Source: Picochlorum sp. 'celeri' (lineage: Eukaryota > Chlorophyta > Trebouxiophyceae). From it: a DNA stretch of 64,000 nt. The notes below the pieces were generated by a model. It made no database searches, had not been told where the DNA came from, and saw nothing but the letters and a program-made list of their open reading frames with translations. Of the stretch, positions 1 through 10,521 are shown piece after piece. The stretch's first letter is position 1, and every line of letters begins with the position of its first letter. Position numbers and translations under genes: made by a program. Location of the stretch: assembly GCA_010909725.1 (NCBI GenBank), contig JAACMV010000011.1, forward strand, positions 1,054,001 through 1,118,000, in the 5' to 3' direction.

Positions 1-322
1 TGACTGACGCGTCCAACTGCTGCACGTTCCCAGCAGTTTCACTGGGAACAGAGACACAACCGTCAGCACCCACTGCCCACTCTCCATCGGATCGAATAAC
101 ACCGCATCTACGCCTTCTCTGTGTAGTTATGGTATATAATCTCCCTATCACACTCGTCCCGAGGGCAGGTGTCCCAGATACGGTCGCCTCCGAACAACAC
201 CTAGAACTACGCCCACTGGACATGGCAGACGAGACAATCGCCATGGTAAAGATGACAAATAGTGTCTTCAAAATACTATAATGACATTTGTCTCCATTCT
301 GATACAGCCTATGCTGACTCAT
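1..322 (-). CDS. Partial hypothetical secreted or membrane protein, cut by the left edge
   Basis: The reverse strand stays open from an ATG at 322 to base 1 (107 codons, no stop). The protein begins MSQHRLYQNGDKCHYS, followed by a hydrophobic stretch (ILKTLFVIFTMAIVSSAMS, residues 16-34) that could be a signal anchor or signal peptide. The rest is rich in Ser, Thr and Gly with a few Cys. I do not recognise a family. The gene would be divergent from the plastid-type gene at 640, leaving about 317 bp for a shared promoter. Because the 3' part is outside the window and the open stretch is short, it could also be a chance ORF; gene density makes a real gene plausible. Confidence 0.4.
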   Translation of the reverse strand, partial: MSQHRLYQNGDKCHYSILKTLFVIFTMAIVSSAMSSGRSSRCCSEATVSGTPALGTSVIGRLYTITTQRRRRCGVIRSDGEWAVGADGCVSVPSETAGNVQQLDASV

Positions 323-639
323 GACATGCTTCCCTTGTTGGATGCCTCCTCCCCGAATCCGGATATTCCTGAATGAAGAATCCCCATCACGCATACCCTT
401 TGACCGAATACGATGTTCACAACCAGATTCTCCCCACGGACAGAATGTTTCATGACTGGGTTGGCTGATCCATCCATCCACAGATTCCATATCAATGTCA
501 CTCACCACTTGCTAGCTAGTACAAATAGTGTTCAAGATTGCATTTGGTTTCATCGATCGGCACATTGTATCAGAGGACTTTGAATTAGAACAAACCAGTT
601 TAGTAGCTTTGCTGTAGCATACGTTTCCATTGTATCAAG
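323..639. other. Intergenic region, divergent
   Basis: This 317-bp gap lies between the start of the left-edge candidate gene (minus) and the start of the membrane protein gene at 640 (plus). It probably holds promoters and 5' UTRs. A 60-codon minus ORF at 319-501 has no recognisable content. I see no RNA gene or repeat. Confidence 0.4.
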
Positions 640-1131
640 ATGAATGCCATAATTGGAGGTAGAAATAACCTCTTAATGAGGTCTACCTTGCATTCGACCA
701 CCAAGACACGTGTGGTGGTACCATTGGTCTGGAGAAGTTCTTCTTCTTCCACTCTGCTGACCAGGGTGAGAGCTGCCCCAGATGAGGAGGATACTCGACA
801 AGAACAAAAAGTACAGCAGGATGATGAGCCGGTGTGGGTAAGGCGTGAAAGGGAGAGAGAGCTCATGGCCAAGGAAGGCTCAAAGGATCTCCCATTTGGA
901 GTCTATTTATTATTCTCTGCCATCGTCGCAATTGCTGCGATCGGATCTATTTTCGAGTATGCGAATAAGAACCCAATTTTTGATGTCATCTATCCGGATT
1001 CACCATTCTATGCCCCCATTCTGGGCGTCTTTGCCATCACTGGGGTGCCCACAGCTGGGTATTTGTTCTACAAGGCCGTGTCTTCAGCAAATGCCGAGGC
1101 AGAAAGAATGGATAAGTTAGATGGCTACTGA
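640..1131 (+). CDS. Predicted plastid membrane protein with two transmembrane segments
   Basis: The ORF is complete and intronless (163 aa). The N-terminus (residues 1-48) is rich in Ser, Thr and Arg and poor in acidic residues, as in a plastid transit peptide. A charged linker follows (EEDTRQEQKVQQDDEPVWVR), then two hydrophobic segments near residues 88-110 and 128-148, separated by EYANKNPIFDVIYPDSPFY. The C-terminus ends MDKLDGY. The conserved look of the membrane part suggests a thylakoid or envelope protein, but I do not recognise a named family. A TGTAA motif lies at 1158-1162, 27 nt after the stop. The next gene starts only 54 nt downstream on the same strand. Confidence 0.8.
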   Translation: MNAIIGGRNNLLMRSTLHSTTKTRVVVPLVWRSSSSSTLLTRVRAAPDEEDTRQEQKVQQDDEPVWVRRERERELMAKEGSKDLPFGVYLLFSAIVAIAAIGSIFEYANKNPIFDVIYPDSPFYAPILGVFAITGVPTAGYLFYKAVSSANAEAERMDKLDGY

Positions 1132-1185
1132 ATGAAAATTTCATAAATAAATAATAATGTAATTGTATATCGACAAGAAGAAAGA

Positions 1186-3198
1186 ATGAGCACGTGTGAC
1201 GTTGGCGATGTGAATGCTAATTCGGTCTTGGACCCACAGGCGAGCGAGCAACTCGGCCAAGTCGACGTACGGGCGGTGTTTGATATTGATAAAGGATTTC
1301 CAACAACAAGTTGGTTAAATGAGGTCAAAATCAAGTATGAACGGGCTGTGTGTGCAGCCATGTCGCCTGAGACGCGCTCTGATGCTCATTCTCTTTGGAC
1401 ATGCCACTACATTGTCCATGCGCAAAATGGGAAACGAGTCCTTCTCGTGCTGGTATGTTCTGTTGTGGCTGGTTCTGGTTTGCTGGATGAGATAAAAGAG
1501 GCTGGTGGTATGGAGATATCGTGGCATCCTACGACAGTCTACGATGATTTTGTGACACAGTCCCTTGCGTTTTTGTGGGATGGTCTTTTGCTGGGTGTCC
1601 ATGATGATGCAAGGGCCACGCCACACAGTCACAGTGCGGGTTGGTGGACACGTGCGAAAGCTGCGTATCACTGTGATTCTATTCGAGACGATTGTATTTG
1701 TACGTTACAGCAGTATCCAATGGAGGCTAAAGATGAGATGAAAGGGGAAGACAACGATGCGCAATATGAGAGTGTCGTGTCTATGTTGGAGAAGCTTGAG
1801 CCATGCGCGGATGATACCCGCAGTACCCCATCGTCTGTTGAGCGTGTGTTTGAATGTCAAGATGTTGCAAACCTTGTGCTTCGTGGTCTGTGTCACAATA
1901 AGAACACGCTGAGGAATATACGGCTATCATGCAAGTTGCTGTGCCATGCTATAGATTCGTGGACAGTGTCTACTTTGGTGCTGGATTATAGGGAACTGTA
2001 TGCATTTCGTGATACCTTGGCAGACGAGATAAGACGAAGAAGAGGAAAATGGGAGATGGTGAGACACATTATCTTTCGCGCCTTTTCTCAAGACATGTTC
2101 AAAGAGACAGTCTCCTTGGCTCTGGAGGCTTGGCCACGTCTGACATGGATTGAGTTTGATGGGTGCGATTTCTCCAGAGATTATCTCGACTGCACCAAAG
2201 ATGGTTTACAACACTGTCGTAAGATAATTATGAACAATTGCCTTGTTCGTGGCGAGCGTCTGGTAGACATTGTGAAACTTGGACACCCTGTACTTGCCAT
2301 TCAGCTATGCACCTGGATGGGCGAACAAAAGCCTCACTTTCCAGACGTACGAGACTGTAGTGATAATAGTACGAATGGGTTGCATACGCTCGCATTTACT
2401 CACAACATTGTTCGGCCAGTGGATCAGGAAATTCAACGACCCTTGTTTGAGTACTTTAGCCTACCATTCTACCAAGAGAGGCTTGAGCGACTCGATTTAT
2501 CAGGAAATAAGATTTGTCCTGACAATTTGAGGATATTGTTGCATCTAGGAGAGTTCCATAAGCTGAAGAAACTCAGGCTGCAAGATTGTGGGTTGCATGA
2601 AGCCCATGCACAAATGTTTCTGGATTGCTGCGCAATGCCGCAGCTCAAACACCTCGACCTTTCTTTGAACAAACTCGGCACCCAAGTATCTCTGTATTAT
2701 CTATCTTGTTCGCATCAACTAACAAGTCAGTTAGAGCTCCTGGACATCTCAGCACAATGGTACTTTCATGATGACGCATTGGCAGGATTTTCCTTTGCTG
2801 CAGACCCATGGACCTCATTGAAAGAGTTGAATCTAGAGGAAATACAGGTGAATGCCATAGGTATGCGTGGCCTCCTCCAAGCATCTATGCCATCTTTAGA
2901 GTGTCTTTCCCTCTACGACTCCATCATATCTGCCGATGCTTTGACAGTCTTGGCTGGATCCAGGCTCCTCAGAAATCAACTCAGGATCTTGGATTTGTCA
3001 GGGACCAATGATGGGGTGGAAGTGAGACGATTGGCCCCGTGCTTTCTCGCAGAGAATCTTGAAGAATGTAGATTAGAAACACTGCTGCTACGGCATTCTG
3101 GATTGACCTCTGCCCGAAGTAAGAGCTTTGACAGAAAGGCCTTGAGACAATTGCAACGGTGCCTACCCAAAACGGATATTCAGATTCTTCCTGTCTAG
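1186..3198 (+). CDS. Leucine-rich repeat protein (RNI-like)
   Basis: An intronless ORF of 670 aa. The C-terminal half carries LRR units of the ribonuclease-inhibitor type, for example ERLDLSGNKICPDNLRILL, LKKLRLQDCGLHEAHAQMF, LKHLDLSLNKLGTQ and LRILDLSGTNDG. A weak F-box-like segment precedes them (LRNIRLSCKLLCHAIDSW, near residue 240). The first 200 residues form an unrecognised domain. LRR proteins of this shape usually act in protein-protein contacts, sometimes as ubiquitin ligase adaptors; that role is an inference here. A TGTAA lies at 3221-3225. The stop is 43 nt before the next start codon, so that gene's promoter must overlap this gene's 3' end. Confidence 0.8.
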   Translation: MSTCDVGDVNANSVLDPQASEQLGQVDVRAVFDIDKGFPTTSWLNEVKIKYERAVCAAMSPETRSDAHSLWTCHYIVHAQNGKRVLLVLVCSVVAGSGLLDEIKEAGGMEISWHPTTVYDDFVTQSLAFLWDGLLLGVHDDARATPHSHSAGWWTRAKAAYHCDSIRDDCICTLQQYPMEAKDEMKGEDNDAQYESVVSMLEKLEPCADDTRSTPSSVERVFECQDVANLVLRGLCHNKNTLRNIRLSCKLLCHAIDSWTVSTLVLDYRELYAFRDTLADEIRRRRGKWEMVRHIIFRAFSQDMFKETVSLALEAWPRLTWIEFDGCDFSRDYLDCTKDGLQHCRKIIMNNCLVRGERLVDIVKLGHPVLAIQLCTWMGEQKPHFPDVRDCSDNSTNGLHTLAFTHNIVRPVDQEIQRPLFEYFSLPFYQERLERLDLSGNKICPDNLRILLHLGEFHKLKKLRLQDCGLHEAHAQMFLDCCAMPQLKHLDLSLNKLGTQVSLYYLSCSHQLTSQLELLDISAQWYFHDDALAGFSFAADPWTSLKELNLEEIQVNAIGMRGLLQASMPSLECLSLYDSIISADALTVLAGSRLLRNQLRILDLSGTNDGVEVRRLAPCFLAENLEECRLETLLLRHSGLTSARSKSFDRKALRQLQRCLPKTDIQILPV

Positions 3199-3241
3199 AT
3201 TCATATATATTTATTGTACATGTAAAATACTGTATCTGTGA

Positions 3242-4250
3242 ATGAATTGGGCTCAAGTCCTCCTTCGTGGGGCTGTTGCGGTACGATTAATATCAATGTT
3301 CGCAAACGCAACACTGTATCTCTTTCGATACAATGGCAATTTAGGCATGGTTGATATGACTATATTGTACATATTGAGTGTAGATTGGAGGGTTGGCAAC
3401 GTTTACGGTAGGGTTGCTGTATGCTCTTCAGGAAAAGATCATTTATGTGCCAGTCATTCCTGGTGTCCCTAGAGGATACATCGCTCTCCCTGAAGAGTAC
3501 GGATTAGACTATGAAGACATTTGGATTAGATCTAAAGATGGAATCAAGCTCCATGCGTGGCTCATGTGGCGAAAGGGTTTGGACTCTGAGCAGGTGAAGG
3601 CATTGCCATTGGTGGTTTTTTTCCAGGAAAATGCAGGTAATATGAGCATGCGTTTGCATTTCCTGAGGGCTCTTGTTGCAGTCTTGAATTGCAAAGTATT
3701 TATTTTGAGTTATCGAGGGTATGGAGAGAGTGAAGGGTCTCCTTCGGAGGGTGGGTTGCAGATGGATGCGAGTGCAGCCATGTCATACCTTGCGTCCCGT
3801 GATGACCATCTCCCAGACAAGACGGTCATTATGGGGAGATCTTTGGGTGGTGCTGTAGCAATTTATACAGCTGTGCAGCATAAAAAGGATATTGCGGGGG
3901 TTATCGTGGAGAATACGTTTACGAGCATCATGGACATGGCGCCACAGGCGTTGCCACCTCTGCGGCCTTTTGTTGGGGAGGGCAAACCATGTAACTGGCT
4001 GATACGGAACAAATGGGAGAGTATTCGCCGGATTACATCTTTGAAAGATACTCCCATGTTATTCTTAGTATCATTGGCGGATGAGATTGTGCATCCCGGA
4101 CAAATGACGAGGTTGTTTGGTGTTCATGGCACAGAGCCCTGGTCTCTGTGTGAGTTTGAAGATGCTGCTCATATGGATTGCTATCATACCCATGCTCCTT
4201 TATATTGGCCACGGGTGAAGACATTTTTCGATGAGCTTGTCATGGCATGA
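3242..4250 (+). CDS. Alpha/beta hydrolase, BEM46/ABHD13 type
   Basis: Two exons: 3242-3280 and 3384-4250, with a 103-nt intron (GTACGA...TGTAG). Joining them gives 301 aa starting MNWAQVLLRGAVAIGGLATF, a membrane anchor, then QEKIIYVPVIPGVPRGYI, typical of the BEM46/WAV2/ABHD13 family. The nucleophile elbow is GRSLGG (Ser); the likely acid is Asp in SLADEIVHP and the likely base is His in DAAHMDCY. Family members are single-pass membrane serine hydrolases of the endomembrane system; the substrate is unknown. Without the splice, the two parts lie in different frames and the first is only a 76-codon ORF. A TGTAA is at 4267-4271. Confidence 0.9.
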
Positions 4251-4271
4251 TCTTTCCAAGGAATGTTGTAA

Positions 4272-4967
4272 TCTAAAGTATGTCATGTCGTCAGGTTTGG
4301 AGAGGAATAAACAGATGCGTAGTATTATAGTGCCTTGGGGTCTCCTAGGTTATCTTTCTCGTGAAATACAGCCCTCGATACTCTTGTTGATAGACATCTA
4401 TGATGTTTCTACACGATTTCCACGTATGTCTTCGGATGGTTTTTCCTCTGAAGACCCTTGGTGTGTCTCAGATATGTAGTAACCAGTCTCTGGCTGAAGA
4501 ATCTGATTCTCAATTCGAATCGAATCTATCATCATCACACCCTAGATATCTAAATGTATAGTAGATGATTCGGGCTATACTATACACCGGTATTGGTGTC
4601 GAATCCCCATGTAGGAAGGTTCTCAACCTGCAGCAACAGCTGTGCAGCTACTTACCCAGGACTTTTGGGACAGTGCACTCATGGACAAGGGAATGTATTG
4701 CATCTCAAAAATGTTCTCATATGCCCTATATTGTGGTGTATTTGTGTCGCGATTGGCGTCTCCTTGGATAATTGGCCAAGACCAACTGGTGTTCTGTCGA
4801 GGTGCCTATCTGATCAGGGTTGATTAATAAGCATCATGCTTGTCGACTACCAAGGAGATGAGGAATCAAAGTGCAACAACAGATGAATATAAATGACACG
4901 TATCTGCATATACTACCATCAATAAAACATTTTTTACATACATACGACATAAAAACGTAATTACGCA
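4272..4967. other. Intergenic region, no convincing gene
   Basis: About 700 bp between the BEM46-type gene and the secreted FN3 gene. Several overlapping plus-strand ORFs of 60-82 codons occur (for example 4593-4823) but they show no domain, signal peptide or family resemblance. The last part should hold the promoter of the gene starting at 4968. Confidence 0.4.
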
Positions 4968-6494
4968 ATGAGTCCAATACGGATTCCAGTGGTATTGGCG
5001 GTGCTTGCTGCACTCGCAAAGTCAACGCTGGTGGAGGCAAGACCGGGAGGATCAATTCCTTCGGCACCCTTGGCTGAAACATCAGGTATGTGTTGGAATT
5101 AGTCAATTAATACTAGTGTAACGTCGACTCTCGGTCTAGAATGTGGTGATGGACTCTCCTTCACAGACGTTGACCGCGTTGTTAACTTGAACTGTCTAGA
5201 CCTGCGCACCCTGATATCGTTGATGGAATGATATATATTATTGCGCGCAGAAGACCGTTTGTTGCTCTCCGTGCGTCAATTTGAGGTTGTGAATACGACC
5301 TCAACCTCTGTAACGCTGCAGTTTTCAACTGGACCTAATCTGGTCGAATATGATTTCGTAACCGCGTGCTATGATGTCGAAGTTCCTTGCACTCCCTCGT
5401 TTGGTGGGAATGTAACTGGATCCTCTGTGAATGGTACTTTGCCAAAGCAGCTGTCGGTTGTTTCAGCAGTGATTGATGGGTTGACTTCAAACACGACATA
5501 CTATTGTTATGTGGCAACATCTGCAAAGAAATTCTACAAGTGCAATGGTCCAGTAGTAGCTACAACTACTGTTAATCCGGTTCCGGACTCCCAATATCTG
5601 CTCATCGCAGATGAAGATGGCAACAAGGTGGAAGCATGTGAGATTACTGGACCTTTAGGGACTCTGGGAGACTGCACAGACACCACCCTCACGGCTCCAG
5701 GGGACCTCACTGTGGTTCCCACAACATCTCAGAGTCTTGTATATGTGACCGGAGGCACAACCACAGGAGTCTCAAGGTGCTCGTATACCTCGCAAGGAAG
5801 CCTTCTTGGATGCACTGATGCTACATTGAATGGGGGAGTGTTCTCTTTGAGTGGACCAGCTCAGGGAGTCACATCAACCGACAGTCTGGTGACAATCGCC
5901 GTGTCTGCCTCAAATGGTGAGATTGTCCAATGCGATATCACCGCACCGAACAATGATCTTACAGGGTGCCTTGCTCTGAGTGGTGCATTTGCAAGGCCCA
6001 CGATTGATGTAGCCTATGCCAGGACCTCTGATTTCCTGTATGTAGTTGAGGAAGGGGCTAGTGGAGGCATTGTAAAGTGCGCTATTGATCCTACAACTGG
6101 AAGAATCAATGCTGGTACCCCGTGCACCAATGCTGGCACAGGTAGCTTGCCACCTTCATTCCCCAACAGCATCACATACGCTGGTGTCATCAATGGCGAT
6201 ACAGTGTTTTACATCACTGATCAGCAATCAGGTGGCATTATCATCAAGGGTGTGGAAAATTCTCAGACAGGTGATCTGACTTTGGGTCCAGGCTCGTTTA
6301 TAGCATTCCCTTCTGTTCAATCCATTGCTGTGGATCCTTCTGGTACGATTGCATATGTTACAAAAGCTACTACTACAGGAGCTGTATCCAAATGCGAGAT
6401 CAATCAGTCAAATGCATTGCTGGAGAACTGTGTCGATCAGTCTGTCTCTTTGGTGCAACCAGTAGGAATGGGTTTCATTCCCTACACCAATTAG
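4968..6494 (+). CDS. Secreted protein with FN3 domain and beta-propeller-like repeats
   Basis: Two exons: 4968-5085 and 5251-6494, intron 165 nt (GTATGT...GCGCAG), giving 453 aa. Exon 1 encodes a signal peptide (MSPIRIPVVLAVLAALAKS) that is missing if the long ORF is read alone. Residues about 43-135 look like a fibronectin type III domain (VRQFEVVNTTSTSVTLQFS, then VIDGLTSNTTYYCYV). The rest is made of repeated units of the form YVTGGTTTGVSRCSYTSQG / IVQCDITAPNNDLTGC / GGIVKCAIDPTTG, each with paired Cys, which suggests a propeller of six or so blades. It is probably extracellular, perhaps cell-surface. Together with the fasciclin gene at 6902 it forms a small surface-protein group. A short alternative exon starting at 5140 reads into a stop and was not used. 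Confidence 0.82.
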
Positions 6495-6901
6495 GGCTCT
6501 GATGAAGAGAGTCTGTCCAAACACTCCTTGGTGTTGGTTGGTTGCCACACTAATTGTCTCTCCACACACACAGGTGCCAACAGCATGGTATCATCTCAAT
6601 TACGTTGTAACAGACAATGTCTTCATCAAATATACACGAGTCTACGGCGTGTGCATTGAATACGTGCATGAACCCATGGAATCGCATGCCTGCACATGCA
6701 TTCCGCAGAACCACCATCCATCGAATGACGCATCCGATCGATCAGATGGCATCCTCGTTGGGGAACGGTCAATCAGCTAGAAGACCGTTGTGAACACATA
6801 CGCTTTCATCGATTCGTCATATGATTACGCGAGTATGGACGCGCAATGCATGGTCTATATGAAAATTCTCCTTTACAAAGATACAGAGGATATCAACAAG
6901 G
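6495..6901. other. Intergenic region before the fasciclin gene
   Basis: A 407-bp stretch. A 92-codon plus-strand ORF (6502-6780) starts 8 nt after the previous stop; its first residues are mildly hydrophobic but the rest looks random, so I do not call it. A TGTAA motif near 6605 could be the distant poly(A) signal of the FN3 gene. The remainder is probably promoter for the gene at 6902. Confidence 0.35.
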
Positions 6902-7571
6902 ATGAGACGGTCTATTGCAGCGTGGATCCTTCTACTCGTCTCAGGACCCTCAGGTGCGTCTCAATATTATACTCAATGTTTCTTCATCAACGCATTCATC
7001 ATACGATGCCGTATATGCAGTCTTTGCTCAAATTTGTGATAGTTCGGATGAGAGCATCGTGGATGTGGTTGCACATGGCAATGAAGGATTTTCAAATTTT
7101 CTGACCAGGTTGAGGCGAGTCTGTCCCGGAAGATTGTGCCCTATTGACGATACACAAGCAGATGCAATCCAAAATATTCAAACTGAAGGTCCTTATATTG
7201 TGTTTGTTCCGACGGAAGAAGCCTTTGGGACGTTGCTTGGTGATGTCAAGCCAAGGGATCTCCTTCGAAATGAAGAGATTGTTGACAATCTTCAGCGCAT
7301 CCTTGCATATCATGTGGTCGAAGATGGAGCAACATGCACTGATAGGTTGACACAAGGCCCGGTTCAAACACTCCTTCCGGGTGGAGATGTCGACGTCGTG
7401 GTTGAAGGAGACACAGTGTCTCTTGTTGATGGCTCTGGCCGACAGGTGGGCATCATTGACAGAATTCCTGCGTCTAACGGTCAAGTGTACTTGATTGATA
7501 GCATCTTGTTGCCCCGAAACACATCAGCTGACATTGTCAATGGCTTTCTATCAGCACCCAATACTGTGTGA
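6902..7571 (+). CDS. Secreted fasciclin (FAS1) domain protein
   Basis: Two exons: 6902-6953 and 7021-7571, intron 67 nt (GTGCGT...ATGCAG), giving 200 aa. Exon 1 supplies the signal peptide MRRSIAAWILLLVSGPS. Exon 2 encodes one FAS1 domain: DAIQNIQTEGPYIVFVPTEE (H1-like region), then NLQRILAYHVVEDGA, and a closing GQVYLIDSILLP strand. FAS1 domains mediate cell adhesion or matrix binding, and in algae occur in wall and extracellular matrix proteins. The protein ends a few residues after the domain with no anchor, so it is probably soluble. A decayed partial copy lies at about 8870-9125, on the far side of the HAD gene, evidence of local duplication. Confidence 0.88.
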
Positions 7572-7909
7572 TGTGTGTGCAACAGATACATCAATGCCAT
7601 GTGAAGATGCATCATCATCCTCTAGCAATGCCTTTTTGGTTTTTGGTTGCTCTAGATGCGCCTGTGAATCTGATATCAAGCCTTCATAACCTCTCTCTTT
7701 AATGATGGAGCAGACAGTCTGCTATCCTATCTATCCAACCCATTTCATCTGAACCTCTAGAGGTGCCTGCCTGCATGATGCTCTCCTTCCGATCAACATG
7801 TGTACTGTGACCCACGCGAATTAATTGTGCTATGAGGACGTCGTACTCATACACATCATTTATATCAGATTTCAAGTTTCTTTCGATATCATCGTACCGG
7901 TAGAAGAAG
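7572..7909. other. Intergenic region
   Basis: 338 bp between the fasciclin gene and the HAD phosphatase gene. It contains the 3' end of the former and the promoter and 5' UTR of the latter. I see no RNA gene, repeat or coding sequence. Confidence 0.4.
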
Positions 7910-8792
7910 ATGGAACTTGGATTGAAACAGACGACTGAGGAATATGAGGGAAAAGAGATACAGCTATTCTTATTCGGTTCGTCGATCGAGGTGCACTCCA
8001 TATGTGTGGACATACAGTAAACTGAGTTTTCTGTATTTGTGTTGTAGATCTAGATGACACGTTGATCGATACAAAATCTGCAATGCACGAAGCAAAACAA
8101 CGCTTCCAAACTCTAAATGGCTTCTCTGCTGAGGACATGGATCAGTTTGATAGTATATTCCATCCATTCAGTTCTAAAGAAGAGGTACGAGTGCTTGATG
8201 AGGGAGTTCTCGAATCAAAAGAGCATGACATTGTTTGTTGTACCCAACGCAGAGGATTCGAGCATGGAATGAGTATCTTCAGACGCATACCGAACACCCG
8301 ATAACCTCACAAAATTGCTATGATGCGTTTGAGACTTTACGGTTGGATGCATTGAGGGTTTGGCCAGAGTCAAAACCTGTGCTTGAGATGCTTCACAACA
8401 GTGGTCTACCGTATGCAATCCTAACAAACGGACATCCATCAATACAGGAACCAAAGATACGGTTTTCTGGAATTCTTGATTGGGACTGTTGTAAGAATAT
8501 TCCCGTGTTCTACGGATATGAGGGTGAGGCAACAGTTCCCAAACCAAACCCAAGAATTTTCCACATGGCTTGTGCGCATTTCAATGCAGCACACGAGGCA
8601 ACGGTGATGGTTGGAGACACATTCGACACGGATATAGTAGGAGCGCGAAACGCTAATCTCGGTTTTGCAATCTATTTGCAGCGCAGTGAAGGAGCAAGGA
8701 ATTGCGCTGGAGCTGATAGCCCGTCAACGAGGGTTCTCCGGGCAAGCTCTCATGCAAAAATGCTGGAGGTCGTCCATAGTCTTCTGCGGTGA
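7910..8792 (+). CDS. HAD-superfamily phosphatase (YjjG / pyrimidine 5'-nucleotidase-like)
   Basis: Three exons: 7910-7976, 8048-8184, 8253-8792, with 71- and 68-nt introns (GTTCGT...TGTAG and GTACGA...CGCAG); product 247 aa. The first splice completes motif I, LFLFDLDDTLIDT, with both catalytic Asp. Motif II is the Thr in ILTNGHPS, motif III the Lys in VPKPNPRIF, and motif IV VGDTFDTDIVGARNA. All catalytic residues are present, so it should be an active phosphohydrolase. The cap inserted after motif I and the TNG motif fit the YjjG/5'-nucleotidase branch; the substrate is not shown by sequence. A TGTAA lies at 8826-8830. Confidence 0.88.
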
Positions 8793-8869
8793 GCATGAGG
8801 ACAGAATTTCTTTTATTTAATTCGCTGTAACGTTTACTTTCACCCACGATCTCGTCTAGTATACAAATA

Positions 8870-9125
8870 TATATCACGTGGTCGAAGATGGAGCATCATG
8901 TAGTGATAGTTTGACACACGGTTCAAACACTCCTTCCCGATGGAGAACGTGTGAACGTCGTGGTTGAAGGAGACACCGCGTCTCTTGTTGATGGTTCTGG
9001 CCGACAGGTGGGCATCATTGACAGAATTCCTGCGTCTAGCGCAGGTCACGTGCGCATTTTGTTGCCCCGAAACACATCAGATCTGACATTGTTAATGATT
9101 TTCTGCCTACATCCAATAGTGGATT
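8870..9125 (+). pseudogene. Fasciclin gene fragment (decayed duplicate)
   Basis: This stretch matches bases about 7305-7560 of the fasciclin gene. Shared blocks include GTGGTCGAAGATGGAGCA, GTGGTTGAAGGAGACAC, GGCATCATTGACAGAATTCC and TTGCCCCGAAACACATCAG. It has lost bases relative to the gene after TTGACACA and again before TTGTTGCCCCG, which shifts the frame, and the 5' half of the gene is absent. No intact reading frame spans it. The similarity is high enough to show a fairly recent partial duplication across the HAD gene. Confidence 0.85.
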
Positions 9126-9473
9126 TGATTGCATGCACTACATGTATTGTACTGACTGTCAGTCGAGACTGAAAATCCATCATCATATAGCAATGTCTTG
9201 AATCGCTGCCAAGCAGTGAGTGTGCATTGCACCAGGGGAGCAACATCATGATGCCATCAAATTCGTATCACGTCATGCTCTCGGAAGAAAAAAGAACCTT
9301 CCAGAGAAGATCTCCATCCAGTGTTGGATGCTTATTCTCATGCACAGCATCTGATCCATATCATATCAAAACAGAAAATTTTTAATAAAAAGTTGATTGC
9401 ATTGTATTCGGTACAATCCAACGTATATCTTTGATTCCTGTGTGTATATCTCTACCTGTTGTGCACCGTTGCG
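9126..9473. other. Intergenic region
   Basis: 348 bp between the fasciclin pseudogene and the NmrA-like gene. It is AT-rich near 9370-9400 and should hold the promoter of the gene at 9474. No coding sequence or RNA gene is visible. Confidence 0.4.
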
Positions 9474-10521
9474 ATGAACGCGATCAAGAAGATCTGTACG
9501 TGTTTCTGTATGATCTCCTGGAATATCGTAGCACATTGTGCTTTATATCAATTTTGATGCAGTTAAAAAGAGTGAGGATGACAGGTTGTACGTGGTTTTC
9601 GGAGTAACGGGTGCCCAAGGTGGGGCAGTGGCTGCAAGCTTGCTTGCCAAGGGCGCCACACGTGTCCGAGGGCTGACGCGCAACCCAACCAGTGACAAGG
9701 CCAAAGCCCTTGATAAGAGGATTGAGGTTGTCAAATGCGATATGGACAATGAAGAGGAGATTAAGCAGGCTCTCGAGGGTGCTTATGGGGTGTTTTTGGT
9801 GACAAACTTTTGGGAGCACTTTGATGCCAACAAGGAGGTTGAGCAGGTGAAGAGGGTGGCCAAGATTGCCGAGGAACGTGGTGTGAAGCATTTGGTGTTT
9901 TCTACATTGGAAGATACATCTGCTATTGATGCTCCAGTCGTCAAGGATGGATTCAAGACGCCACATTTTGATGGAAAGGCATTGGCAACAAAGTACTTGC
10001 AGGAGAATGCCAAGGGTCTTGGAGTGACCCAGTTCTACACCAGTTTCTACTACGAGAACTTTATCTACTTTGGTATGGCTCCAAAGTTGAATGGTGCAGA
10101 AGATGGAGTGTACAGGTTTGGTATGCCAATTGGAAGCAAGCCATTGCCAATGATGGCAATTGAGGATTGCGGCAAGGCAGGTGCTGCTGCATTGATGGAT
10201 GACTCAACCATTGGCAAGTCTGTCGGAATTGCATCCTGCCATATGACTGGAGAGGAAATGGCAAAGGCTTTTGCCGAGGTTACCGACAAGAAGGTTGAAT
10301 TCCTCCCCATGACACGGGATCAGTATGCCGGCCTCGGATTTCCAGGATGTGAAGACTTGGCCAACATGTTCAAATTCAAGCATGATTACAATGAGACATT
10401 CTGCGCTCTCAGAGATCTCAAGAAGAGCAAGAAGCTTACTGGAAGTGAGTTGAAGAGCTTCAAGAGTTGGTTGCAGGACAACTTGGATGCGCTTCAAAAG
10501 GCCATGCAGGATGCAGAGTAG
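9474..10521 (+). CDS. NmrA-like NAD(P)-binding protein
   Basis: Two exons: 9474-9495 and 9563-10521, intron 67 nt (GTACGT...ATGCAG); product 326 aa. The first exon is only 22 nt. The spliced N-terminus MNAIKKIFKKSEDDRLYVVF leads into the Rossmann motif GVTGAQGGAVAASLL (GxxGxxGG), then a second-strand Arg (GLTRNP) that favours NADP(H). The whole length matches the NmrA/HSCARG family, atypical short-chain dehydrogenases that often sense the NADPH/NADP ratio rather than catalyse a reaction. The C-terminal tail is Lys-rich. Whether it is an enzyme or a sensor cannot be decided here. It converges with the cysteine synthase gene, stop to stop 73 nt apart. Confidence 0.9.

Noticed and set aside
5140..5235. 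Possible middle exon of the FN3 gene
   Set aside because: It follows a TCTAG acceptor-like site and reads 30 codons but ends in a stop with no good donor; direct splicing to 5251 gives an intact protein.
6502..6780. 92-codon ORF after the FN3 gene
   Set aside because: The N-terminus is weakly hydrophobic but the rest is random and it starts 8 nt after a stop codon.
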